Positions 8,796 through 16,654 of a stretch of 36,145 nt of DNA are shown in pieces. Location of the stretch: positions 1 through 36,145 of the forward strand of contig JAJYDC010000025.1 in NCBI GenBank assembly GCA_021777835.1. Reading direction: 5' to 3'. Under the pieces are notes generated by a model. The model was not told the origin of the DNA. It made no database searches and was given only the letters and a program-made list of their open reading frames with translations. How positions within the stretch are numbered: the stretch's first letter is position 1; each line of letters begins with the position of its first letter. Source of the DNA: Bacteroidota bacterium. GTDB taxonomy: Bacteria > Bacteroidota > Ignavibacteria > Ignavibacteriales > Ignavibacteriaceae. The translations under genes were made by a program, and so were the position numbers.

Positions 8796-9965
8796 TTAAT
8801 CAAAAGCGGCAATCCCTGTTATATCCTCACCAATTATTAGCGTATGCATCTCATGCGTCCCCTCATATGTCTTCACAGCTTCAAGGTTTGCTGCATGACG
8901 CATAACCGGATATTCATCTATAATACCATTTGCTCCAAGTATTTCACGCGCAACGTGAGCTATTTCTAAAGCTTTTTCGCAATTATTCCTTTTAGCCATG
9001 GATACTTGCGTATGTTTCAATAAACCTTTATCCTTTAATCTTCCCAACTGATGATTTAATAGTTGCGCCTTTGTAATTTCAGTTAACATGTAAACTAATT
9101 TTTCCTGAGTTAACTGATAACCCGCTATTGGCTTACTAAATTGCACTCTCGACTTTGAATAATTTAATGCACTATCATAGCATGCCATCATAGCACCAAC
9201 TACTCCCCAGGCAATTCCAAATCTAGCCTGATTCAAACACATTAATGCGTTCTTTAATCCTGTAGTTTTAGGAAGAAGATTTGAATCCGGTACAAAGACA
9301 TTATCAAAAATTAGTTCGGAAGTAACTGAAGCACGTAATGACATCTTGCCTTTCATTTCAGGGGCAGTATAACCTCGAAATCCTTTCTCAACAAGAAAAC
9401 CTCTTACAACTCCCTCCAACTTAGCCCAAACCACTGCAACATCAGCAATAGTACCGTTTGTAATCCACATTTTAGCACCATTAAGCAGATATCCGCCGTC
9501 AACTTTTTGAGCCTTTGTAATCATACCGCTCGGATTAGAGCCAAAGTCAGGTTCCGTCAATCCAAAACATCCGATCTTTTCTCCCTTAGCTAAAGTTGGA
9601 AGCCATAAATCTTTTTGCTCTTCACTGCCAAAAGTATAAATTGGATACATCACAAGAGAACTTTGCACGGAGACAAAACTTCTAATGCCGCTATCTCCTC
9701 TTTCAAGTTCTTGAAGCACTAACCCGTAAGATACATTATTTAATTCAGCGCAATTATACTTTTGAGGCAGCGTAGTACCAAACAAACCTAGCTCCCCCAT
9801 TTTACCAATAAGGTTAATAGGGAAAGAGCCTTCGCGGTTATGCTTTTCGATTATAGGAATGATTTCAGAGGACACAAAATCTCTAACGGTATCTCTTATC
9901 ATCAATTCATCTTCTGACAAAAGTGAATCAATATTATAATAATCGACACCAGAAAATTTGTGCAT
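8796..9965 (-). CDS. gcdH: Glutaryl-CoA dehydrogenase-type acyl-CoA dehydrogenase
   Basis: 389 residues, full-length FAD-dependent acyl-CoA dehydrogenase. The catalytic base is Glu368 in KTYEGTHEMH, placed as in glutaryl-CoA dehydrogenase. Residues 91-103 (DSGIRSFVSVQSS, with Arg95) match the substrate-carboxylate arginine region of human GCDH (DSGYRS..SVQSSLVM), and CFGLTEPDFGSNPS is the flavin loop. This supports oxidative decarboxylation of glutaryl-CoA to crotonyl-CoA in lysine/tryptophan degradation. Related short-chain enzymes are an alternative, but the Arg95 context favours GCDH. It is first in the run gcdH-guaB-glycosyltransferase-purD and has its own promoter. Confidence 0.88.
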   Translation of the reverse strand: MHKFSGVDYYNIDSLLSEDELMIRDTVRDFVSSEIIPIIEKHNREGSFPINLIGKMGELGLFGTTLPQKYNCAELNNVSYGLVLQELERGDSGIRSFVSVQSSLVMYPIYTFGSEEQKDLWLPTLAKGEKIGCFGLTEPDFGSNPSGMITKAQKVDGGYLLNGAKMWITNGTIADVAVVWAKLEGVVRGFLVEKGFRGYTAPEMKGKMSLRASVTSELIFDNVFVPDSNLLPKTTGLKNALMCLNQARFGIAWGVVGAMMACYDSALNYSKSRVQFSKPIAGYQLTQEKLVYMLTEITKAQLLNHQLGRLKDKGLLKHTQVSMAKRNNCEKALEIAHVAREILGANGIIDEYPVMRHAANLEAVKTYEGTHEMHTLIIGEDITGIAAFD

Positions 9966-9993
9966 TAAAACCTCTAATTGATAATTTCAAAAA

Positions 9994-10025
9994 CAAATTT
10001 AAAAGATAAGCGAGTTACAAGCAAT
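9994..10025 (-). promoter_or_regulatory. Promoter of the gcdH-led operon
   Basis: Minus-strand TAAATTTG (9994-10001) fits TAnnTTTG and an ATTG element (10022-10025) lies 20 nt upstream. The start codon at 9965 is about 30 nt downstream. Confidence 0.55.
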
Positions 10026-10114
10026 TATTTCTTATTGATGAGTGATAAAGAAAAATAAATGTAGCTAATTTAAAAAATTCCATTAAGTAATTTTTAATAT
10101 TAAACCGAAAATAC

Positions 10115-10122
10115 TATCTTTG
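10115..10122 (+). promoter_or_regulatory. -7 element of the tRNA-Ser promoter
   Basis: TATCTTTG fits TAnnTTTG and lies 22 nt before the tRNA 5' end. A T-rich TTTTTAAT about 20 nt upstream takes the -33 place. Confidence 0.55.
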
Positions 10123-10144
10123 CCTAGCAAAAAAATCTCAACAC

Positions 10145-10234
10145 GGAGAGGTGGGTGAGTGGCTGAAACCAACGGTTTGCTAAACCGTCGTAGGGCGTAA
10201 AACTCTACCCCGGGTTCGAATCCCGGCCTCTCCG
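10145..10234 (+). tRNA. tRNA-Ser, anticodon GCU
   Basis: A 90-nt class II tRNA. Acceptor GGAGAGG (10145-10151) pairs with CCTCTCC (10227-10233), with discriminator G at 10234. The anticodon stem ACGGT/ACCGT holds the loop TTGCTAA with GCT, decoding AGC/AGU. A long variable arm and the T arm CCGGG-TTCGAAT-CCCGG follow. CCA is not encoded. It is the only plus-strand gene and marks the left edge of the integrated element. Confidence 0.97.
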
Positions 10235-10339
10235 CTCTACATTTAGAAGCCTTGACTACTGAAGAAATCATCAGTTTTCAAGGTTTTCTTGTTTTAATAC
10301 CACCCAAATAGTACCATTATTACCATAAAAAAAATAGTC

Positions 10340-10413
10340 ATGGGCACGAAATGGGCACAAAAGTGCTATTAGTTTAATATTAAAGGATAACAAAAATTAT
10401 GCGATCAGTGCCC
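10340..10413. repeat. GGGCAC repeats, candidate integrase arm sites
   Basis: Two tandem 11-mers, ATGGGCACGAA (10340-10350) and ATGGGCACAAA (10351-10361), are followed by an inverted GTGCCC (10408-10413). They lie about 105 nt inside the tRNA end, where arm-type integrase sites are expected. The binding role is inference. The rest of 10235-10503 holds no gene. Confidence 0.4.
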
Positions 10414-10503
10414 TAACAGCCACCAAGGGATTTCAGTCAAATTCTGATTAAATCTTCCTAAGCATCTATCGACATTTCCAATTTACGACCTTTATCACTT
10501 GAT

Positions 10504-10955
10504 TTATAGCAAACGTTTCTCTACAAATGAAGTATATTCCCTATCACCAAAGATTATATGGTCGAATACTTTGATATCAATTATCTTTCCTGCCTCCACT
10601 AGCTGCTTTGTTATGTTGATGTCCTCATTGGATGGTTCGATATTACCCGATGGATGGTTATGAGCTAAGATAATGCTAGCACATGTAGCCACGATAGCAC
10701 CTCTGAACACCTCTCTTGGGTGGACTAAGCTAGCATTTAATATGCCTTCCGATATGACTTCGAATCCTGTAACGACATTGCTACTAGAGAGCCAGAAGAC
10801 TATAAACCGTTCTCTGACCTCACCATCAAATAAAAATGGAACTGTTCATATAATTGTAACGGTGCTGTGATCTTGATTCTGGTATTCTTTAATTGTGGAT
10901 ATTCTGCTGATGAATCGTGAAATTTCCAGCTGATTGTCTTGATATAGTGCTTCAT
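10504..10955 (-). pseudogene. radC: RadC-family (JAMM) protein, interrupted by a frameshift in a T run
   Basis: The C-terminal part has the complete JAMM metal site HNHPSG..EPSNED (H-x-H-x7-S-x2-D), and the frame reads back through FIVFWLSSSNVVTGFEVISEG and ILNASLVHPREVF, a standard RadC sequence. It meets a TGA near 10847. The matching N-terminus (MKHYIKTISWKF, then KNTRIKITAPLQLYEQFHF) is in another frame, from an ATG at 10955 with AGGA 6 nt upstream. The two join at CATTTTTATTTG (about 10826-10837): one more T would restore a single protein of about 150 residues. The function of RadC is unsettled; such plasmid-type copies are common on mobile elements. It could be a true pseudogene, a phase-variable tract or a sequencing error. 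Confidence 0.72.
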
Positions 10956-11106
10956 GTTTTTCCTATTGTTAAATGGATAAATAATTAGCCCATACCAAAA
11001 GGCATGGGTTTTAAAGAAATTGCACCTCCAGTGCATTTCTGAAATGTTTTCTAGTAACTGTCAATAGATATAATCAATTGTCCGGGCATTATACCCGGAC
11101 ACCAAA

Positions 11107-11433
11107 TTATTTGACCTTTGATCTATTTTTCTCCACCTCCATATTTATACTGACAATACTGGCTAACGGATCATATTCAAGTTGGATAAATTGTTCCATC
11201 CAATTCTGGCTTTCTTCTAAAGCATCCTGCTTTGTCTGAAAAAAATTGGAGCCTGTATAACCAAGGATAATACCATGGTCGTCTTCTTTTTTCTCAAGAT
11301 TATAAAATCCTGAAATTGTTGCGAACTCATTATTTCCCGGATCTTCGCATATATAAAGGAACTCTAAAGTTCCATCATTATATATGAATGTTTTTTCATG
11401 GACTATTGAGTATTCCTGCAAGTTTTGTTTCAT
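11107..11433 (-). CDS. Unknown 108-residue protein in the integrase operon
   Basis: I do not recognise a family. No signal peptide or membrane segment; mixed alpha/beta with an acidic, aromatic-rich middle (NDGTLEFLYICEDPGNNEF, FYNLEKKEDDHG) and a highly charged C-terminus (NMEVEKNRSKVK). It starts 23 nt after the zinc-ribbon gene and is last in the run xis-int-zinc ribbon-this gene, so it is probably co-transcribed with them. The ribosome site is weak (AAGAA). Confidence 0.6.
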   Translation of the reverse strand: MKQNLQEYSIVHEKTFIYNDGTLEFLYICEDPGNNEFATISGFYNLEKKEDDHGIILGYTGSNFFQTKQDALEESQNWMEQFIQLEYDPLASIVSINMEVEKNRSKVK

Positions 11434-11456
11434 TTCTTTTTTACCTTTTTTTTTGA

Positions 11457-12179
11457 TTATTTTATTTTGCTAATTAATATTTCAAGAAGGTTATTTTTTC
11501 TGTGGTTATAACGGTACACTAATTCATGAAGAGTATAAGCTAAAGCATTGATATCTCTCCCACGAAAACTAAGAAGCTGTAGCTGACAGTAGCGATAGAA
11601 ATTATCTAAGTTGTCAATCCTCTCTATCTGTCGTAAGAAATTCTTCTTATACTTAGTTTTATAGGAAAAGTTAAAGTAATAGACGCCGCTTTCATCTTTC
11701 GTCCTAGTAGCTGTAAGTTCCGCTGCCGAAATTTCCTCTACAGTGTTATTTCCGATAGATATATTTATATTACCGTCAACTTCCCTAATAAAGAATGATA
11801 CTTTTGAAGTGCCATGTATATTAGTGATTTTCTTGTCAATGAGTTTTAGTCTAAATTCACTGTAAATTAATCTTGTGAGTTTAATACCAATTCCAAGCTC
11901 TTCAGCGCATCGGGTAGCATTCACTCCATCGGAAAAGAATTTTACAATACCAAGGAAATCTCCAAGTGCGATCTTCTTTGATTCAAGGAAAGAGCCTTTG
12001 CGAATATTCCACTCGGTTTTGCATTCATAACATTTGTATTTCCCTCTACGTACTCTTCCAAAGTGAGAGGTTTCGCATTGGACACAAATATTGAATGTCT
12101 TCAATACACCTATTTTGAAAAGGTACGCTTCCGCTTCATCTGCATTATTCAGATAAAGGCTAAGTTCCTTTGTTGTCAT
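11457..12179 (-). CDS. Zinc-ribbon/HTH protein derived from an IS1595-type transposase
   Basis: 240 residues. CVQC (33-36) and CYEC (51-54) form a zinc ribbon; residues about 65-112 (GSFLESKKIALGDFLGIVKFF, then GVNATRCAEELGIGIKLTRLIY) match the helix-turn-helix that follows it in ISXO2/IS1595 transposases. The C-terminal FRGRDINALAYTLHELVYRYNHRK resembles the closing motif of the same family. The middle is short and lacks a recognisable DDE core (no DE.Y.G or later catalytic D/E blocks), so it probably binds DNA without transposing. The frame opens with GTG at 12180-12182; I use the ATG at 12177-12179 because GGAGG lies 6 nt before it. It overlaps the integrase stop by 20 nt, so the ribosome site is inside int. 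Confidence 0.6.
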   Translation of the reverse strand: MTTKELSLYLNNADEAEAYLFKIGVLKTFNICVQCETSHFGRVRRGKYKCYECKTEWNIRKGSFLESKKIALGDFLGIVKFFSDGVNATRCAEELGIGIKLTRLIYSEFRLKLIDKKITNIHGTSKVSFFIREVDGNINISIGNNTVEEISAAELTATRTKDESGVYYFNFSYKTKYKKNFLRQIERIDNLDNFYRYCQLQLLSFRGRDINALAYTLHELVYRYNHRKNNLLEILISKIK

Positions 12180-13248
12180 CACTCCCCTCCAGGAATTTAT
12201 CCAGTAGTCCGACTACACTGTGATACATTTTAGGATTAAGTTTTGTGTAGTGCCCCGTAAGGCTCCCTGTAGGTTTATGTCCAAGTAAATATTCTCGCAC
12301 CTCGTAAGCTACCCCCAATTGACTGAGTAAGCTTGTAAAAGTATGACGAAATTTATGGAGAGTAGCTATTTTCATAATACCTGCGCCCTTAGCTGTCCGT
12401 TTACATACTGCAAGTAGAGTCCGCTCGCTTAGTTTGTTTCCCAACTTTGATCGAAACACATATCCAGTATTGCCAGTACGGTCAGAACCCTCCAAGATCA
12501 AATACAACAAATCCGAAATCGGAATATCCCTTTCCGAAGTTGGAGTTTTAGTCGTAAAATTTCCAGTTGACCGTATTTTTATCATTCGGCTTTTAAGGTC
12601 AACACCCTGCCATGTAAGATTAGCAAGCTCCTCAAATCGCATTCCTGTAAGGTAAAGCCCTACTAAAGCAGCTCTGTACACTTCATCAATCCTTTGACTG
12701 AAGAAAGACTTGACCTCATCGCTTGTAAAGTATTCCTCTTCTCGTTGTAACATGGTTTTCCTGGAACGGGGAACGCTAATTATATGACTTGTCGGATCCC
12801 GAAAAAGGTTATCACGGTTAATTTGTTCTTTGAATAAAGACTTTAACCGCATCAAATACGAGTTGATGGTTTTCGGAGATGCACGGCTATTAATTAGCAT
12901 AGATTTAAACAAATCAGAGTGCTTCCTGGTAAAATCATCTATATATTCTAGTCCTTGCGAAATTCTGAAGTTATTTATCTGCTCTAGCTCAGATTTGTAT
13001 TTCTGCACTGTCCTGGGGGCTATATTCAGCTTTCCAGACCAGAAATCTGCAAGTGCGGTCTCAAATGTGACACGAGCCTTTATAAGGTTGACCTTTACTA
13101 GTCGGTCATCATTCTTCTCAGACTCAATTTTTCTCAAGTAAGCATCTGCCTCAAATTTCTTGACAAATGTCTGTCTATGGCGTTTACCGAATTGGTCATA
13201 AACCTGAACCCGGTATTTACCATTGGATAGTTTTGTAATAGTACTCAT
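12160..13248 (-). CDS. int: Tyrosine-type site-specific integrase
   Basis: 362 residues. An N-terminal arm-binding domain (KLSNGKYRVQVYDQFGKRHR, then EADAYLRKIE) is followed by a SAM-like core-binding domain (about 65-160) and the catalytic domain (about 175-350). Arg204 (TGMRFEELANLTW), Lys234, His298 and Arg301 (HKFRHTF), His324 (LLGHKPTG) and the nucleophile Tyr334 (HYTKL) are all present, so it should be active. Its ATG overlaps the stop of the excisionase-like gene (ATGA). It presumably recombines the element at the tRNA-Ser 3' end about 2 kb away. Confidence 0.93.
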   Translation of the reverse strand: MSTITKLSNGKYRVQVYDQFGKRHRQTFVKKFEADAYLRKIESEKNDDRLVKVNLIKARVTFETALADFWSGKLNIAPRTVQKYKSELEQINNFRISQGLEYIDDFTRKHSDLFKSMLINSRASPKTINSYLMRLKSLFKEQINRDNLFRDPTSHIISVPRSRKTMLQREEEYFTSDEVKSFFSQRIDEVYRAALVGLYLTGMRFEELANLTWQGVDLKSRMIKIRSTGNFTTKTPTSERDIPISDLLYLILEGSDRTGNTGYVFRSKLGNKLSERTLLAVCKRTAKGAGIMKIATLHKFRHTFTSLLSQLGVAYEVREYLLGHKPTGSLTGHYTKLNPKMYHSVVGLLDKFLEGSDDNKGT

Positions 13249-13592
13249 GTAGTTATTCCTTTCGTAATTAAGTTAGCAAGCTCATTAACGTGAATCATCT
13301 TCCGGGCTCCGAAGTTTGTAGAGACAACCTTTCCAGCCTGCACATGTTGGCGGACAAACTCATAGCTCACGCCAAGTAGTGAAGCAGTCTCCTTTATCGA
13401 ATAAAGTACCTTCCCTGACCCGGAAAGAATAAGAAGATCTTTATTTTCCTGGTAGCTAGCCATATTCGGGTTATACCTGCTAACTTTGTCACTACCAGGA
13501 CTATTTTCCCTACTAGATTGTTGAGACGAAATTCCTGTAGGGCTAGAAAATGTCCTGTTCGTGAACTGTTGTGAGAGATTAATTAATTGCAT
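13245..13592 (-). CDS. Excisionase-like helix-turn-helix protein
   Basis: 115 residues. The C-terminal half (about 62-110) fits the MerR-like winged HTH of excisionase-family proteins: YSIKETASLLGVSYEFVRQHVQAGKVV, then FGARKMIHVNELANLI, which matches 'LLTVKEAAELLGVS..TVRRWIKSGKL.A...G...RI....L..FL'. The N-terminal half is Ser/Gln-rich and probably disordered. It directly precedes and overlaps int, the usual place for a directionality factor or int regulator. No Shine-Dalgarno is visible before the ATG; an internal ATG at residue 44 would give a 72-residue protein carrying the whole HTH. Confidence 0.72.
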   Translation of the reverse strand: MQLINLSQQFTNRTFSSPTGISSQQSSRENSPGSDKVSRYNPNMASYQENKDLLILSGSGKVLYSIKETASLLGVSYEFVRQHVQAGKVVSTNFGARKMIHVNELANLITKGITT

Positions 13593-14024
13593 TTTGGCTT
13601 TGTGATTATACGTTTATTTAGTAATTAGTGAATTAATATTAGTAGCAGTAGTTGGAAGATTATACATGATTGCAGCGCATCGGGAATGGATAATTCCTTT
13701 ACACGAGACTACTGATTCGAGCCTTTACTCGAGTATATGTTGTGACCCGAAATAAAATCCGGTATCGGATAGATGCCTATTCTAGGTAATAGCCCGTAAT
13801 GGACAAAAAGCTTCTATATAGAAGCTTTTTCTGGAATCCGGTATAGTTAGACTGTCGTGAGATATCAACTACGGATTCTGTTTAAACAGTAAATGATTTG
13901 CTTTTTTAAATGGTTTAATAAAATAGGTATAAATTGTTTGCGGAGATTGCGAATTGTAAATTAAGTCTTGTACTAAAACACTCAACTGTTTTCTAAGGGA
14001 AACCCTCGACACCTTTAGTATAAT
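13593..14024. other. Non-coding region between helicase gene and xis
   Basis: 432 nt without a gene. It holds the 26-bp palindrome at 13805-13830, a direct repeat AATCCGGTAT (13756-13765 and 13834-13843) on both sides of it, and several short dyads such as CGAGCCTTTACTCG and AGGGAAACCCT near the helicase stop. It must contain the xis/int promoter, but I see no TAnnTTTG match. Confidence 0.45.
13805..13830. terminator. Perfect 26-bp palindrome, probable terminator of the helicase gene
   Basis: AAAAAGCTTC, TATATA, then GAAGCTTTTT: a self-complementary stem bounded by A5 and T5, so it could terminate from either side. It lies about 195 nt past the helicase stop. A regulator-binding dyad is an alternative. 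Confidence 0.45.
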
Positions 14025-16340
14025 TCAATTCTGAAATGCAGTATTGGGTATAATGGTCTGCTCGGTAGATATGTTGATTTCCTTATTTAGAAGATCAAGT
14101 CCTTCATATACATACTGTGGCCAATAATCATTTTGGTTTTTCCATTTGACTAAATCCTCTCTCAACATGTACCAACTGACCATAGAATAATCAATGACAT
14201 CTTGATCCCCATCTATTTTAAACTTTTGCATAAGTCCTTCTACTGGAGAATATTCTGTCGGGTAATAATTTGATACATGGAATTTTCCCATTGATTGCGA
14301 AGAAATCTTATACAATCCAGCTAAAGCATCTAATATTTCGTGAGATTTATAATCTTGCAATTCATTCTTCATACGTTTATAATCAATTATTTTTGCTTCT
14401 TTTTCATAATATTTTGATTGCTCTATTAATAATCGATAATCACGATGGTCTTGAATTAGTAAGTTGCTGATTTCTGGATCAACAATTAGAGTTAAGTTAT
14501 TAAGCGCATCCATCCTAAAATAATAATAAAAAGCTCGTTCCACCTTCTTAGCATGGCTATGCTCATTGTTTAATTTTAATTCTATTAGCTTATTCAGTAA
14601 AGAAGCGGGATACCTATAAAGACTTAACTCGAATACTTTGTGTAATAAATTACGCATAATCTGTGTATCATAGGAATAAAACTTCTGATTGTTATTATAG
14701 AAAGTTCTTTGATCGAAACCTGTGCTATCCAATAATAATGGATGAATGTTTTTCCTTTGCGGATGTTTAGCATATTTCTCATTGACGTATACAACAAATA
14801 TTTTTTTGAAATTTTCTATAACATATTTTTTTTCAGCGGGAGATAATATATTCTTTTCATTGTTAAAAGGCAGCAATTTTTCTACCCCAACTTGAATTAC
14901 TTTGAAACCTGCAATATTTGTATAAAACTCTCTAGCTTTTCTATGATCATTATACATTATATTATTAAGGTCATCAACTATCGATAATCCTACCTTTTCA
15001 TCGGAGAGGAAGAATTCATATGTATCTTCATCAAAATAAATAAAATCATTTGATTCGGGCAAAGGAATCATGTTGATATTTCCTACATAGCCGATGCTAT
15101 TTCCGAATTCTTTCCTTTTTTCTTTTAATTGCTTAAAACTTTTTAAATGCAGTTCAAATGCTTCTCTTCTATTTATTTTTGCATCTTCAAGATTAAACCA
15201 GTTGAATTTTTTATCTCCACTCGAATTTAACAAGTCATATACACAGTCGACCCCCTCACGAAATCTTGCGATGTACTGACGCTTAACCCACCAATTTTTC
15301 ACGTCAACGATTATAATATTTTCAATATCTTTGTTATGAATATTTACTCCATCTGAAATTATACTTGTAGTAATTAAATACTCTACACCTTCTGGAATGG
15401 CGTCGTTTTCTATTAAATATCTATATAGGTTCAGATTAAAGTTTTCTTTTTTACCTTTTCCTATTGAATATAAAACCTCAACCTGCATAAAACCATTTTT
15501 AATATTTTTGCGTTCTATTTTATTTCTAATCGCACTAGCTACAGATTCTACCTGCTTTTTATCATTTATAAAAATTACGCACTTTCCTTTCTTTTTCTTT
15601 GTAGTTGCAAGGGCTGCAATATCTTCGGCTTCTTTTGGAAAGGATGCTACGATTTTTAATAGTTTCACATTGTGTTTCATAGGAACTCTTGGTTCAAAAA
15701 TGACATTACTTGATTCATTAAGTAGAACTCCTTCTGGAGTTCCGGTCAAATTTATTATTTTTTTGAATTTTATTTTTCGCTTGGAAAGCTCTTGGAGGGC
15801 TTCATATCGGAATCCATATTGAATCGTTGCGTTATGTATCTCATCTATTATCAATATAAAATTAGATGGTTTGAATGCCTTGACCAAAAATAATTTTCTT
15901 ATACTATCATAAACACAAAAGATTACGCGAAGATCTCTCTTTTTAATAATAGACTCTATTTCATCTTGTTCGACATCGCCATGAATAAATTCGGCATCAA
16001 TATCAAACTCTTTTTTTAACTTAGACGCTGTCTGCTCTGCATTCATCTTAAGTGGAACGGCAATTATTACTTTGATATTATTTTCATGACAGAATTTGGA
16101 TAGTCCTATACTTTTCCCGCCTCCCATTTTAGCGATGATATTGTAATCCTTAGAATCATTCAATATCACTTTTAATATATCTTCTCTTTCACTTATGTGG
16201 GTATCATATATAATAGGATTCTCATCATTAATCTTAGTCCCCTTTATTTCGAAAACGTCTTTTGCATTTAATTTTCTATTACCCAATACTTTCGTTATTT
16301 GAGCATCGTTCTTTACCGACTTTTTAATATTAGCGGACAA
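14025..16340 (-). CDS. Divergent superfamily 2 helicase
   Basis: 771 residues. The N-terminal half holds an SF2 engine: Walker A KMGGGKS (71-77), motif Ia IIAVPLKMNAEQ, DEAH-type box DEIH (166-169), motif III as LTGTP (198-202), motif V TTSIISDGVNI (about 324-334) and motif VI QYIARFREG (355-363). Motif VI lacks the usual Q..GR.GR arrangement. The remaining 400 residues, basic and aromatic-rich, resemble nothing I know. It probably translocates on DNA or RNA for element replication or maintenance; the vaccinia/herpes-type origin helicases are a distant possible parallel, which is inference. It stands alone, flanked by non-coding regions of over 300 nt on each side. Confidence 0.75.
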   Translation of the reverse strand: MSANIKKSVKNDAQITKVLGNRKLNAKDVFEIKGTKINDENPIIYDTHISEREDILKVILNDSKDYNIIAKMGGGKSIGLSKFCHENNIKVIIAVPLKMNAEQTASKLKKEFDIDAEFIHGDVEQDEIESIIKKRDLRVIFCVYDSIRKLFLVKAFKPSNFILIIDEIHNATIQYGFRYEALQELSKRKIKFKKIINLTGTPEGVLLNESSNVIFEPRVPMKHNVKLLKIVASFPKEAEDIAALATTKKKKGKCVIFINDKKQVESVASAIRNKIERKNIKNGFMQVEVLYSIGKGKKENFNLNLYRYLIENDAIPEGVEYLITTSIISDGVNIHNKDIENIIIVDVKNWWVKRQYIARFREGVDCVYDLLNSSGDKKFNWFNLEDAKINRREAFELHLKSFKQLKEKRKEFGNSIGYVGNINMIPLPESNDFIYFDEDTYEFFLSDEKVGLSIVDDLNNIMYNDHRKAREFYTNIAGFKVIQVGVEKLLPFNNEKNILSPAEKKYVIENFKKIFVVYVNEKYAKHPQRKNIHPLLLDSTGFDQRTFYNNNQKFYSYDTQIMRNLLHKVFELSLYRYPASLLNKLIELKLNNEHSHAKKVERAFYYYFRMDALNNLTLIVDPEISNLLIQDHRDYRLLIEQSKYYEKEAKIIDYKRMKNELQDYKSHEILDALAGLYKISSQSMGKFHVSNYYPTEYSPVEGLMQKFKIDGDQDVIDYSMVSWYMLREDLVKWKNQNDYWPQYVYEGLDLLNKEINISTEQTIIPNTAFQN

Positions 16341-16654
16341 ATATTCCTCGCTTCGAAAAAATGAATAATTTTATTGAGATCTATCTTTTTAGTTAGATAT
16401 CCTCATAATCATTTATTTTAATGGCTACTAACTTAAAACATTTTATTAACATTTTTTGGATTATAAATTTCCAATTTAAAAAGCTTAGTGTCTTATATTT
16501 TTAATATTTCAAATCGGGGTATTTATTCAGTTAATCAATAATATTTTCACATACATGGTTCCGTGAGTTCCACAAGTTCCGTAATATAGAATTAGATATT
16601 GACACTTAATGAACCGAACATATCTACCTGCAGAACATGGAATCCGGGACAATA
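16341..16654. other. Non-coding region upstream of the helicase gene
   Basis: 314 nt, very AT-rich (several T runs of five or six), serving as helicase promoter region and ArdC 3' region. The only ordered structure I see is the GTTCC repeat given separately. No gene. Confidence 0.4.
16558..16584. repeat. Three tandem 9-mers (GTTCC repeats)
   Basis: GTTCCGTGA, GTTCCACAA and GTTCCGTAA follow one another without gap, about 220 nt upstream of the helicase start. The layout is iteron-like, but there are only three imperfect copies. Confidence 0.3.

Noticed and set aside
10083-10271. 62-residue minus-strand frame over the tRNA
   Set aside because: It lies across the tRNA-Ser gene and is a common antisense artefact.
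10826-10837. Programmed -1 frameshift in the RadC gene
   Set aside because: In the upstream frame the site reads T TTT TAT, not a canonical X XXY YYZ heptamer, and there is no obvious downstream pseudoknot or internal ribosome site, so a simple T-tract indel is more likely.
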